From IMG/VR virus record IMGVR_UViG_3300031841_004183, positions 1 to 29,356 of that record: 29,356 nt of DNA; one strand, 5' to 3'. Origin of the DNA: a virus. Below, piece after piece: positions 6,965-14,421 of this stretch (its first letter is position 1; every line of letters begins with the position of its first letter). Made by a program: the position numbers and the translations under genes. Under the pieces are notes generated by a model. That model was not told where the DNA came from. It searched no databases and was given only the letters and a program-made list of their open reading frames with translations.

Positions 6965-9520
6965 GTGAGTTATCGTAATGCTATATATAACGGTCGCGAA
7001 GGGACTGTAACTCTGTTTACTTGGGATGAAAAAGGTAACCGTGTACGGTTCGAGACGTCCGTTGAGCCGTATCTCTACCTCGAGGGAAACGGTAATTATG
7101 AGTCAATCTTCGGAACTAAATTAATTAAGAAGAAATTTAATAGTCAGTATAATCGTTTTAAGTTCGTTAAAGAATCTGGCGTCAAGCGAGTGTTTGAAAA
7201 CCTTCCTCAACCACAGCAATTTCTTGTCGATACTTATTGGAAGCAAAACGAAGAACCTGAATTTAATACGCATCCGATAAAGACGATGTTTATTGATATT
7301 GAGACTTATTCCCCTGACGATTTTCCTAATATTCAAACAGCTAATCATTTAGTTAATGTTATAACGATCTACGATTCGTTAAACAATGACTTTATTACCT
7401 GGGGCATTAAAGGTTATAAGAATACGCAAGATGACGTTACATATATCGAGTGCGAAGATGAGAAGATGTTATTTAAAAGTTTCATTCAACATCTAGAAAA
7501 AGATTATCCTGATATTTTATCTGGTTGGAATTCTGAGTTCTTCGATATACCATATATTATTAATAGATGTCAACGTATACTTGGTGATGAGTGGGTAGCT
7601 CGGCTATCGCCTACTGGTAACGTTCATAGTAGAACAATTCGCGGTACATTTGGCCGTGAGCAAGTTAAATGGTATATAGAAGGTATATCTCTAATTGACT
7701 ATCTTGACGTGTATAAGAAGTTCACGCAAGGTCTCCGTGAAAGCTATAAGTTAGATGCAATTGGTGAAATTGAACTCGGTCAAAAGAAGGTGGAGTTCGG
7801 TAATATGAATCTAGCTACTCTTTCTGATGATGATTGGCAGACATTCGTCGATTATAATATTCAAGACGTTAGGTTGCTTAAGCATTTAGAGGAAAAACTA
7901 AAGTATTTAGATCTATTGCGCATGCTAGCTTATACAGGATTAACTACGTTTGAAGCCGCAATGGGCGCTCTTTCCGTTATTAATGGTGCTACTGCTATTA
8001 GAGGTCGCCGACGGGGTCAAGTTATACACACCTTCGTTAGAAATGAAGACACTGGTAAGAATCCAGGTGCGTATGTAGGTGAACCTCTGAGAGGGTTTCA
8101 AGAAAATATTATTTCGTTCGATGCTAATTCCCTATATCCTAACGTGATGATATCATTAAACATGTCACCAGAGACAAAGATAGGTAAGATCGAAGATAAA
8201 AATGATAAAGAAGTAACAATCCGGCATGCTAATGGTAAACTGTTTACGTTAACGTTAGCTAATTTCGCAAAGTTTGTTAAGGATGAGCAGATTGCTGTCA
8301 GTAGAGCTAATGTATTATTTACGCAGAAGAAAAAAGGCGTGATGCCTGAGATTCTCGACGAGTATTACAATAAGCGCGTCGAGGTTAAAAAAGAGCTCGG
8401 TAAATTAAAACGTCAGTATAGTAAGCAGAAAGACCCGGCGACAAAAGTTAAAATTGATCAGCTAGACTCTAAACAGCTCTGCATTAAGATTTTTATTAAT
8501 TCAATTTACGGCTATTTTGGTAACAAGAATGCACCGTTTGGTGATGATGATATCGCTTCATCTATTACTTTAACAGGGCAGTCTGTTATTAAGCAGTCGA
8601 ATGAATTACTTAAAAAATATATCAAACAAAAGACTGGTATTGAAGATGAGAAGATACTAGATAGTACAGTGGTATATAATGATACTGATAGTAGTTATAT
8701 ATCCGTTAAACCTCTTGTTGATAAAGGTCTCTCCTTTACTGATAATGAAGGTAAGTTAACTACAGAGTTTCACGATGAGGTCCAAAATATTGAAGACTTT
8801 CTAAACGATGAAATTAAGATATGGGGTAAGAAATCACTTAATAGTCAAGATTGCCGCTTTGTCTTTAAACGTGAAGTTATAGCTGATGTCGGTGTTTTCT
8901 TGCAGAAGAAGCGTTACGTACTTCATATTCTCGACGATGAAGGAATTCCGATGGATAAATACAAGTATACAGGGGTAGAGGTTGTCCGTAGTACAATGCC
9001 GGCAGCTATCAAACCGTATGTTAAGAAGATTATTGAGACTATGTTGAGTACTCAAGACGTGACTCAAACTAATAATGTATTAAACGAAACATATAAGATT
9101 TTTAAAGAGCTCCCTATCGAGGATATTGCCTTTGTTTCAGGTATCAAGGGTTATGAGAAGTATGCGGTCGACTGTGATGGTTTTAAGACAGTTAAAGGTA
9201 TGCCAAACCATGTTAAAGCTGCTTACTATCATAATTTACTTCTCAAGAAATTTGGCATTGATAAGGAGTATGAAGAGATAGGTAGCGGTGATAAGGTACG
9301 TTACTTCTACGTCCAGAAGCCAAACCCATACAATCTTAGCAATATAGCATACAAATATTATTACCCGGGGGAATTTAAAAAAGCTTTTAATATGGATTAT
9401 GAAATAATGTTTGAAAAGATCGTCTTTAATGTTATTGAGAGGTTTTATGAGAACGTTAAATGGGCTGTTCAAAAACCTGGTTCTTTAACACAGACGAATT
9501 TATTTGATCTTTTAAGTTGA
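6965..9520 (+). CDS. 43: DNA polymerase gp43 (family B)
   Basis: An 851-residue replicative polymerase with 3'-5' proofreading; T4 gp43 is 898. Exonuclease motifs: FIDIETYS (D111, E113), SGWNSEFFDIPYI, and YNIQDVRLL with the Y-x3-D pattern. Polymerase motifs: FDANSLYPNVM (motif A, D386), KIFINSIYGYFGN (motif B, K508) and YNDTDSSYIS (motif C, D573 and D575). The C-terminus LTQTNLFDLLS resembles the short hydrophobic tail by which T4 gp43 binds the gp45 clamp. It is a single uninterrupted gene with no intron or intein. The start is GTG at 6965. An ATG two bases upstream is followed at once by TGA, so it cannot be used. Confidence 0.97.
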   Translation: MSYRNAIYNGREGTVTLFTWDEKGNRVRFETSVEPYLYLEGNGNYESIFGTKLIKKKFNSQYNRFKFVKESGVKRVFENLPQPQQFLVDTYWKQNEEPEFNTHPIKTMFIDIETYSPDDFPNIQTANHLVNVITIYDSLNNDFITWGIKGYKNTQDDVTYIECEDEKMLFKSFIQHLEKDYPDILSGWNSEFFDIPYIINRCQRILGDEWVARLSPTGNVHSRTIRGTFGREQVKWYIEGISLIDYLDVYKKFTQGLRESYKLDAIGEIELGQKKVEFGNMNLATLSDDDWQTFVDYNIQDVRLLKHLEEKLKYLDLLRMLAYTGLTTFEAAMGALSVINGATAIRGRRRGQVIHTFVRNEDTGKNPGAYVGEPLRGFQENIISFDANSLYPNVMISLNMSPETKIGKIEDKNDKEVTIRHANGKLFTLTLANFAKFVKDEQIAVSRANVLFTQKKKGVMPEILDEYYNKRVEVKKELGKLKRQYSKQKDPATKVKIDQLDSKQLCIKIFINSIYGYFGNKNAPFGDDDIASSITLTGQSVIKQSNELLKKYIKQKTGIEDEKILDSTVVYNDTDSSYISVKPLVDKGLSFTDNEGKLTTEFHDEVQNIEDFLNDEIKIWGKKSLNSQDCRFVFKREVIADVGVFLQKKRYVLHILDDEGIPMDKYKYTGVEVVRSTMPAAIKPYVKKIIETMLSTQDVTQTNNVLNETYKIFKELPIEDIAFVSGIKGYEKYAVDCDGFKTVKGMPNHVKAAYYHNLLLKKFGIDKEYEEIGSGDKVRYFYVQKPNPYNLSNIAYKYYYPGEFKKAFNMDYEIMFEKIVFNVIERFYENVKWAVQKPGSLTQTNLFDLLS

Positions 9521-9544
9521 TTTATATTAGCGCTAATATAAAAT
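9517..9544 (+). promoter_or_regulatory. promoter of the 9551 gene, with an embedded palindrome
   Basis: TTGATT (9517-9522), a 16-base spacer and TAAAAT (9539-9544) precede the ATG at 9551 by 6 bases. The -35 overlaps the stop region of gp43. Almost the whole spacer is occupied by the palindrome at 9521-9542. Confidence 0.6.
9521..9542. repeat. perfect 22-bp palindrome inside a promoter (operator candidate)
   Basis: The half-site TTTATATTAGC (9521-9531) is followed directly by its exact reverse complement (9532-9542). It begins at the base after the gp43 stop codon and bridges the -35 and -10 boxes of the next gene. A dimeric regulator bound here would block that promoter. It has no T-run after it, so it is a poor terminator. 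Confidence 0.75.
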
Positions 9545-9550
9545 ATACGT

Positions 9551-9916
9551 ATGTCCGAAAAAAATTATACTACATTCATTGATAGCGCAGGCCGAAACAT
9601 CTTCGGTACCACAGCTGAGGAAACAGATTCAGTACTCAAGGTTGAGAACCCGGTTATGATCCTCGTTCAACAGCAGGAGAATGGTCAGATGGCCGTTCAA
9701 CTATACCCGCTCTTCTTTGCCGAGTTCACCAGCCCGGATGCAAATGACAAGCGTAATAGCTTTTTCACGTATCAAAAGACGTCAATCGCTGTTGGTAGTG
9801 ATTTTGAAATTGATCCGCGAATTATTGAACAGTATGAGCGTATTGTTAACCCTACCCTCGTTCCTAACACTCCAGAAGAGGGTGACCCGGAAGTTGTAAA
9901 GCTTTTTGACGAATAA
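9551..9916 (+). CDS. conserved-looking small acidic protein, unknown function
   Basis: A 121-residue acidic soluble protein. It begins YTTFIDSAGRNIFG, continues with a beta-rich stretch (VENPVMILVQQQENGQMAVQLYPLFFAEF) and ends in an acidic tail. The pattern of an opening short strand motif, a LKVENPVMILV strand and a QVQLYPLFF strand resembles small hypothetical proteins found near gp43/uvsX in marine T4-like phages; an Sm-like or small beta-barrel fold is a guess. It stands alone between its own promoter and a strong terminator, so it is a one-gene transcription unit. Its codon use looks richer in C and G than that of its neighbours, as is common for highly expressed phage genes. No function is assigned. 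Confidence 0.75.
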   Translation: MSEKNYTTFIDSAGRNIFGTTAEETDSVLKVENPVMILVQQQENGQMAVQLYPLFFAEFTSPDANDKRNSFFTYQKTSIAVGSDFEIDPRIIEQYERIVNPTLVPNTPEEGDPEVVKLFDE

Positions 9917-9941
9917 TAAGAAAACAAGAGTTGATACTTTT

Positions 9942-9973
9942 AAAGAGTTCCTAAATTTAGGAACTCTTTTTTT
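9942..9973 (+). terminator. strong intrinsic terminator after the 9551 gene
   Basis: AAAGAGTTCCTAAA (9942-9955) is followed by its exact reverse complement (9956-9969), and the T-run extends to 9973. The stem can be up to 12 bp with a 4-base loop. The A-run on the left arm means it could also end minus-strand transcription. It is the only clear intrinsic terminator I found in the window. Confidence 0.88.
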
Positions 9974-9974
9974 G

Positions 9975-10002
9975 TTGCTTTATAACGAGGTGTGTATAAA
10001 AT
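9975..10002 (+). promoter_or_regulatory. probable promoter of the 10010-10802 pair
   Basis: TTGCTT (9975-9980), a 16-base spacer and TAAAAT (9997-10002) lie 7 bases before the ATG at 10010, immediately after the terminator. The segment TTGCTTTA (9975-9982) also resembles a T4 MotA box, but it is the only one seen. Confidence 0.5.
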
Positions 10003-10009
10003 AATATGT

Positions 10010-10606
10010 ATGAATAATAACTGGGATAGTGGATCGTGGCGACCGCCATCAGATAATACATCTTATTTTAATAATATAAATGCTGCGCGTGAACGTGAAA
10101 TCCGAGCTGAGATTGCTGCACAAATAAAAAACGAAGCTGAAAAGGTTATTCACAATATAGTTATGCAGAAGGACTCTGAAATTGACAAGCTTAAAAAGCA
10201 AAACGAAGATCTTAAAGATAAAATACAGTTAGCTAAAGAGCAATCTGAAGAGAGGTATAAGGCGAGAATAGAAAATCAGCAAAAAGAAATTGAAACGCTA
10301 AAGAGGGAGAAGAGACATTTCAATATACCGGAAGAGCCGGAATTTATTCCTGAGGATGTAGAGGAATATTTCGAAGCGACGGCCGATGAATTCGCGGAGA
10401 CTGTACTTAATATAGTTAAATATGGTAAGAGTACTAAAGGTTTTAAACAGGTAAACTTAGAAAAGATTCGAAAAATTGTTTTGTGTTGGAAACGCTTCCT
10501 AGAAGAATATAAGTGGAAGAGTAATTATATCTCAGTTAAAATAAAAAAATTACTTTTAGATACAGAGCAGATCTTAAACGAGAATGACCCCGCAAGAGAT
10601 ATTTGA
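10010..10606 (+). CDS. coiled-coil protein of unknown function
   Basis: A 198-residue protein. After a short polar N-terminus (MNNNWDSGSWRPPSDN) it forms one long charged coiled coil from about residue 25 to 105, with regular Lys/Glu heptads. A short hinge (IPEEPEFIPEDVEEYF) leads to a helical, basic C-terminal domain (about 120-198). The ATG at 10010 is preferred over the GTG six codons earlier because it fits the TAAAAT box 7 bases upstream. The next gene starts 23 bases before this one stops. The position between gp43 and uvsX suggests a replication-related role but proves nothing. Confidence 0.7.
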   Translation: MNNNWDSGSWRPPSDNTSYFNNINAAREREIRAEIAAQIKNEAEKVIHNIVMQKDSEIDKLKKQNEDLKDKIQLAKEQSEERYKARIENQQKEIETLKREKRHFNIPEEPEFIPEDVEEYFEATADEFAETVLNIVKYGKSTKGFKQVNLEKIRKIVLCWKRFLEEYKWKSNYISVKIKKLLLDTEQILNENDPARDI

Positions 10607-10802
10607 TTATAAATTTGGTTGGAAATCTAACGCATTTCTAGTATCGTTTCATTCAGACCATCACTTAAAATACGTAGACTGGTGTAAGAAAAATTTTAAT
10701 AAATGGGAATGGGATATTATTAAATGGACTGATGTTTACGAACATACAATGATGTTTGAAAAGCAGATGCATGCAAAACAATTTGAAGAGTTTATAAGAT
10801 AA
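10584..10802 (+). CDS. small Trp/His-rich protein, unknown function
   Basis: A 72-residue protein starting inside the previous gene (23-base overlap, +1 frame). It contains an opening MTPQEIFDYKFGW, a WCKKNFNKWEWD segment and a VYEHTMMFEKQMHAKQFEEF helix. Similar short proteins occur in marine T4-like phages (memory, not a search). Five Trp residues in 72 is unusual and argues for a folded domain. The overlap implies translational coupling with the coiled-coil gene. No function is assigned. Confidence 0.65.
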   Translation: MTPQEIFDYKFGWKSNAFLVSFHSDHHLKYVDWCKKNFNKWEWDIIKWTDVYEHTMMFEKQMHAKQFEEFIR

Positions 10803-10804
10803 TC

Positions 10805-10832
10805 TTGATATACGATAAACATATACTATAAT
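10805..10832 (+). promoter_or_regulatory. promoter of uvsX-queC
   Basis: TTGATA (10805-10810), a 16-base spacer and TATAAT (10827-10832) precede the uvsX ATG by 7 bases. This is the clearest sigma-70-type match in the window, and the expected transcript would begin at the start codon. Confidence 0.75.
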
Positions 10833-10839
10833 AGGGTAT

Positions 10840-11955
10840 ATGAGTAAAGAAATTGATGATATTTTATCGGTAATTGATAAGTCTAATCCCTACGCATCTT
10901 TCTTAAATGAAAGCGCTATTAGTAATGTTGATGGTTGGTTAGATACTGGCTCGATGGTACTTAACGGTATTGTATCTGGCTCGCTTTTCGGCGGTATACC
11001 AAAAAACAGAATGACTCTTTTAGCTGGTCCGAGTATGACTGGTAAGAGTTTTATCTTGCAGAAGATTTTAGCTAACGCGCAGAAAGAAGGTTTAATTCCA
11101 GTTATCTTTGATAGTGAAAACGCTATCGATAAAGACGGTGCTGAAGCTTTAGGTTTAGATGTCAGTAAAGTAAAATATGTACCAGTTTTTAGTATTGAAG
11201 AATGCCGCAATACAATTTACGATTTTCTTACTAAAGTTAAAGAGAAGGGACAGGAGGGTAAGTTTATTATCGCTATTGACTCGTTAGGTAATATGGAAAG
11301 TCAGCTACAAATTGGTAGAATGGAGAAGAATAATGTTTCTGCTGATATGGGTAGCAGAGCTAAAGCAATGAAGAGTTTGCTAAGAACTTGTACTCAGCTA
11401 TCTGGTTTAACTAAGACTACTATTTTAGCTACAAATCATATTTACGAAGACCCCGCAGCAATGTTTCCATCTCTTGTAAAAGCAATGCCGGGTGGTACCG
11501 CTACTGTTTATCTACCGTCTGTTACTATTCAATTGGCGCGCAAACCAGTTAAGGAAGATAAGAATACTGACGGTAAGCTAGCTGTAGGACAGAAGAATTA
11601 TTCTGGCGTTATTCTACGAGCTTTAACGGTAAAGAATCGTTTTGTTAAGCAATATCTTGAAGGAGAGATGTATTTGTCTTTCGATAAGGGATTAAACAAG
11701 TATTACGGCTTACTTGATTTAGCTGTCGGGTTAGGTGCGGTTATTCAAACGGGTTCTACATATCAGCTACCAGATGGTAAGAAACTCGGTTATTATAGTA
11801 AGTGGAAAGATGATACGGAACTCTGGGATAATACTATTATACCAGTTATTGAAGATAAGATTAAACAAGAGTGGAAATATAGTAATAAATCTGAAGAAGA
11901 GGAAATTATTCCCGACGAAGTACCCGGTTTAGACGAATTTGAAAATGAAGAGTAA
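10840..11955 (+). CDS. uvsX: UvsX, RecA-like recombinase
   Basis: A 371-residue strand-exchange protein; T4 UvsX is about 390. It polymerises on single-stranded DNA with UvsY and gp32 to drive recombination-dependent replication. Walker A is GPSMTGKS (63-70). A PVIFDSENAID block carries the catalytic Glu region (about 88-98). Walker B is FIIAIDSLGNM (near 142-152). The L1/L2-like region follows with MGSRAKAMKSLLRTC and TTILATNHIYED. The C-terminus is acidic (EEEEIIPDEVPGLDEFENEE), as in RecA proteins where the tail tunes DNA binding. queC overlaps its 3' end by 11 bases. Confidence 0.95.
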   Translation: MSKEIDDILSVIDKSNPYASFLNESAISNVDGWLDTGSMVLNGIVSGSLFGGIPKNRMTLLAGPSMTGKSFILQKILANAQKEGLIPVIFDSENAIDKDGAEALGLDVSKVKYVPVFSIEECRNTIYDFLTKVKEKGQEGKFIIAIDSLGNMESQLQIGRMEKNNVSADMGSRAKAMKSLLRTCTQLSGLTKTTILATNHIYEDPAAMFPSLVKAMPGGTATVYLPSVTIQLARKPVKEDKNTDGKLAVGQKNYSGVILRALTVKNRFVKQYLEGEMYLSFDKGLNKYYGLLDLAVGLGAVIQTGSTYQLPDGKKLGYYSKWKDDTELWDNTIIPVIEDKIKQEWKYSNKSEEEEIIPDEVPGLDEFENEE

Positions 11956-12685
11956 AATTGTAATTACATTATCTGGAGGGATGGATAGCGCTGTTTTATT
12001 ATATAAAGCAGCTGAAAAATACGACGAAGTACATACCGTTACATTCGATTACGGTCAGCGTCATAGTAGAGAGTTGGTAGCAGCTGAAAAGCAGTTATTA
12101 AACGCTAATCATGATTTCCCTAACGTTACTTTTACTAATAAAGTATTAGATGTAAAGTATATTAGAGATATTGCTGATACATCGTCGTTGACAAATAATA
12201 ATATCGATACACCAGATGTTAAAGACGTGATGGGAGAAGCTCAGCCAAAAAGCTACGTACCGTTTCGTAATATGATGTTTTTAAGTATTTTGCTTTCTTA
12301 CGCTGAAAAGTTACAAGCGAGTGAAGTATGGTACGGGGCTGCTGAAGCTGATAGTCTTGCCGGATACTGGGACGGGTCTATACAATTTGTTGATAAAATG
12401 AATCAGATTTGTCTTCTTAATAGAAGCGTCGATATTAAAGTTGTAGCGCCTTTACTTAGTATGAGTAAGAAAGATATTATTTTAAACGGTGTAGAATTAG
12501 GTGTAAACTTCGCTGATACATATACTTGTTACTCTGGCGAATACCCTTGTGATGCTAATAGCGCTAGTAGTGCGCTTAGATTAAAAGGCTTTGTCGATGC
12601 TGGTCTCAGAGACCCTCTAATGTATCAACAACAAGAAAAGCTAGACGCTGTATATAGAGATAACGGTTGTAAATCTATTTGTTAA
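11945..12685 (+). CDS. queC: QueC-like 7-cyano-7-deazaguanine synthase
   Basis: A 246-residue PP-loop enzyme. QueC turns 7-carboxy-7-deazaguanine into preQ0 with ATP and ammonia, the precursor of queuosine in tRNA and of 7-deazaguanine bases in some phage DNAs. The ATP loop SGGMDS (10-15), FDYGQRHSRELVAA (35-48), VPFRNMMFLS and YGAAEADSLAGYWDG are all present. The start is ATG 11945, six bases after an in-frame TTG. Oddity: the family zinc site C-x8-C-x2-C-x2-C is degenerate. Only C195 and C202 remain before LRLKGF, the others being Asn/Ala/Ser, while the last five residues carry C242 and C246. The 3' end overlaps the convergent minus-strand gene by 11 bases. The other preQ0 genes (folE, queD, queE) are not in the window. 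Confidence 0.9.
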   Translation: MKSKIVITLSGGMDSAVLLYKAAEKYDEVHTVTFDYGQRHSRELVAAEKQLLNANHDFPNVTFTNKVLDVKYIRDIADTSSLTNNNIDTPDVKDVMGEAQPKSYVPFRNMMFLSILLSYAEKLQASEVWYGAAEADSLAGYWDGSIQFVDKMNQICLLNRSVDIKVVAPLLSMSKKDIILNGVELGVNFADTYTCYSGEYPCDANSASSALRLKGFVDAGLRDPLMYQQQEKLDAVYRDNGCKSIC

Positions 12686-13007
12686 TATACTTAAACAACT
12701 CGGGGTTATGAAACGCTATATGCTGTCTCATAACTCTGTGTGTTTTGGGATTAGCTAAAACCTTTACCATAAACATTTCAATTTCTTCGTCTGTTTTACC
12801 TGGTAATTGTTTTACTGCGTAATCTTTGAGAGCTTTTAGTTGCTTTATATTATACTCTTTTAAGTCACCGATAAGAGTTATATCATCGTACTTATCGTCA
12901 GATGTGTCGGTATTTAAATTAAATTCTTTAAACTTCTGGAAATCAGCTGGCGCTACCATCTCCAGAAGTTGATTAAAATTAGTAACCGTATCTGTTACGT
13001 CTCTCAT
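12675..13007 (-). CDS. late-island protein 2, unknown function
   Basis: A 110-residue mostly helical soluble protein with no motif I recognise. It overlaps the 3' end of its upstream partner (12979-14373) by 29 bases, so it should be co-transcribed from the late promoter at 14379-14386. Its own 3' end overlaps that of queC by 11 bases in convergent orientation. The late promoter implies a virion or assembly role. Segments such as EYNIKQLKALKDYAVKQL and MRQHIAFHNPELFKYINK would form amphipathic helices. Confidence 0.65.
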   Translation of the reverse strand: MRDVTDTVTNFNQLLEMVAPADFQKFKEFNLNTDTSDDKYDDITLIGDLKEYNIKQLKALKDYAVKQLPGKTDEEIEMFMVKVLANPKTHRVMRQHIAFHNPELFKYINK

Positions 13008-14373
13008 GAGAGTACTGATTCTGCATCTTCTGTCTATATTGATTAATTAGATGCTGTTGTATAGCTTGTGGAGACATTGCAACTTCTTCATCTTCTTCTT
13101 CCTCTTTTTCGCCTGATCTTTGCATTGCTTTAGCAATTGCTTCGCCTCTTTTTCTCTCATATTCAGAGACTTCACCATCATCATCTAAATCAGCTTTTTC
13201 AGCATCAATTTCTTCATCACTAATGCCGTTGGAACTTCCCAATCTCTCATTGTCCGTAAGCCCCTGTCTCAAAGCATCCCCCAATTTCCACTTTCTATCT
13301 ATATCGATTACCATTGGGAATTCATCGGAAAACGCATCCCATGCTTCTTCTTCGGAATCGGCGCGCAATCCAATGTTATAGGCTTCCTCCATGTCGAAAT
13401 CAGAGACTTCACCGTCACCGTCTAAATCAGCTTTTTCAGCGTCAATTTCCTCATCACTATAAGGGCAGCTTTCAGCATCTTCAGCTTCTATTTTCGCTAG
13501 CTCGATATCATCGCCGAAAGGATCAACTTCACGTGGATCTTGTCTAACTTCATCGTTAATATTTCCACGAGCCTCTTCTTCCTCTTTTTCAGTTTGCATA
13601 TCCTCAAGGTTCGTCTCGATAACATCAAGGGTGTCTTCTAGATATTGATGAATTACTAAATACTCCTCCATATTGGAGATGTAATCCAAAAACTTCTTAA
13701 ACTTAGTAATTGTTTCAATCTTTGCAATTGCGTTAGCAACATTTTCAATTGCCTCCGGGTTAACATCTTCTTGCTCTAACTTACTTAAAACACTTGAAGC
13801 CGCTAACTTAATAAGAAGTCTCTCATCCGATACATCATCGCCAGCTTCAAATTCATCTTGTTTCTTCTTAATAGCATCAGTAGTAGCATTTGCAATCTCT
13901 TGAGCAGTGAGCTTACTATAGTCCTTTCTAACACCACCTTCACGCTCAGCAGCTGCTTTTGATGGTCTTACTCCCTTACCAGTTCTCATTGTCGCCGCTA
14001 CGTTGAGGAATTGTGACACTCTATCCATTCCACTCGAAGCCTCTTCTTTCGAATATGCATCAAACTCTTCACCGAACTTATCCAATAACTCCGGGCTCTC
14101 AATCGCAATCTGCCCGACTATTGCATTGACGTCTTTCGCAGATGGTTTTTTTGTCTCGAAACCTGTTGGTACTAAGTTCGGGTGCTTATCTTTTAAAAAC
14201 TGAAAGAAGAATAAACGCGCATCTCTGTACGGTAAGCCGATATTAAGCTTCTTCATTTTATTCATGACAGGCTTTAGAGTCTTGGAAATACTCTCTTCAA
14301 CCAATTCATCGTGATAGTAGTTGCTTGTGCTCTCGTTTAAAACTCGTCTAGTATTCCAGGAAATAAAATTCAT
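12979..14373 (-). CDS. late-island protein 1 with two EF-hand/dockerin-like calcium loops
   Basis: A 464-residue, very acidic protein starting at ATG 14373 (MNFISWN), chosen because AATAAATA lies exactly 5 bases upstream; an in-frame extension to 14421 has no such signal. The N-terminal half (about 1-255) is helical and Lys/Glu-rich. A strongly acidic central section holds two near-identical copies of SDEEIDAEKADLD followed by calcium-loop sequences: DLDGDGEVSDFD (316-327) and DLDDDGEVSEYE (395-406). Both have Asp at loop positions 1, 3 and 5, Gly at 6 and an acidic residue at 12. The C-terminus is Gln/Arg/Tyr-rich. A late virion, scaffold or assembly protein is most likely. No T4 homologue is recognised. 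Confidence 0.75.
   Translation of the reverse strand: MNFISWNTRRVLNESTSNYYHDELVEESISKTLKPVMNKMKKLNIGLPYRDARLFFFQFLKDKHPNLVPTGFETKKPSAKDVNAIVGQIAIESPELLDKFGEEFDAYSKEEASSGMDRVSQFLNVAATMRTGKGVRPSKAAAEREGGVRKDYSKLTAQEIANATTDAIKKKQDEFEAGDDVSDERLLIKLAASSVLSKLEQEDVNPEAIENVANAIAKIETITKFKKFLDYISNMEEYLVIHQYLEDTLDVIETNLEDMQTEKEEEEARGNINDEVRQDPREVDPFGDDIELAKIEAEDAESCPYSDEEIDAEKADLDGDGEVSDFDMEEAYNIGLRADSEEEAWDAFSDEFPMVIDIDRKWKLGDALRQGLTDNERLGSSNGISDEEIDAEKADLDDDGEVSEYERKRGEAIAKAMQRSGEKEEEEDEEVAMSPQAIQQHLINQYRQKMQNQYSHERRNRYGY
13164..13221 (-). repeat. 58-bp direct repeat, copy B (calcium-loop unit)
   Basis: This 58-base stretch matches 13401-13458 at 53 of 58 positions. Only one difference clearly changes an amino acid (Gly to Asp inside the loop), so the duplication is recent or kept under selection. 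It encodes SDEEIDAEKADLD plus most of the second calcium loop. Confidence 0.85.
13401..13458 (-). repeat. 58-bp direct repeat, copy A (calcium-loop unit)
   Basis: This is the partner of 13164-13221, spaced 237 bases (79 codons) away in the same frame. It encodes SDEEIDAEKADLD and most of the first calcium loop. Confidence 0.85.
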
Positions 14374-14378
14374 ATTAA

Positions 14379-14386
14379 TATTTATT
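14379..14386 (-). promoter_or_regulatory. late promoter AATAAATA for the minus-strand island
   Basis: On the minus strand AATAAATA is followed by TTAAT and then ATG at 14373. The five-base spacer and the TAAT ending match the late promoter at 543-550. The element shares two bases with the -35 box of the opposing 14422 promoter. Confidence 0.7.
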
Positions 14387-14413
14387 GATTTTACCACGAT
14401 TATACCATATAAT
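14385..14413 (+). promoter_or_regulatory. promoter of the amidotransferase-formyltransferase pair
   Basis: TTGATT (14385-14390), a 17-base spacer and TATAAT (14408-14413) precede the ATG at 14422 by 8 bases. The whole 48-base divergent gap is taken up by this promoter and the opposing late promoter. Confidence 0.7.
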
Positions 14414-14421
14414 ATATACAA

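Noticed and set aside
9975-9982. TTGCTTTA, resembling a T4 MotA box
   Set aside because: Only one copy was found and the distance to the -10 is 14 bases; the other promoters have TTGATT-type -35 boxes, so MotA-type middle control is not supported.
9992-10009. GTG start six codons upstream for the coiled-coil protein
   Set aside because: It would place the start codon upstream of the expected transcription start; ATG 10010 fits the 7-base spacing from TAAAAT.
10890-11210. Minus-strand open frame of 106 codons
   Set aside because: It is a shadow of the uvsX Walker A region; no promoter or protein-like pattern.
14374-14421. N-terminal extension of the calcium-loop protein to 14421
   Set aside because: The extension covers the divergent promoter region, is Ile/Val-rich and untypical, while ATG 14373 has the late promoter at the right distance.
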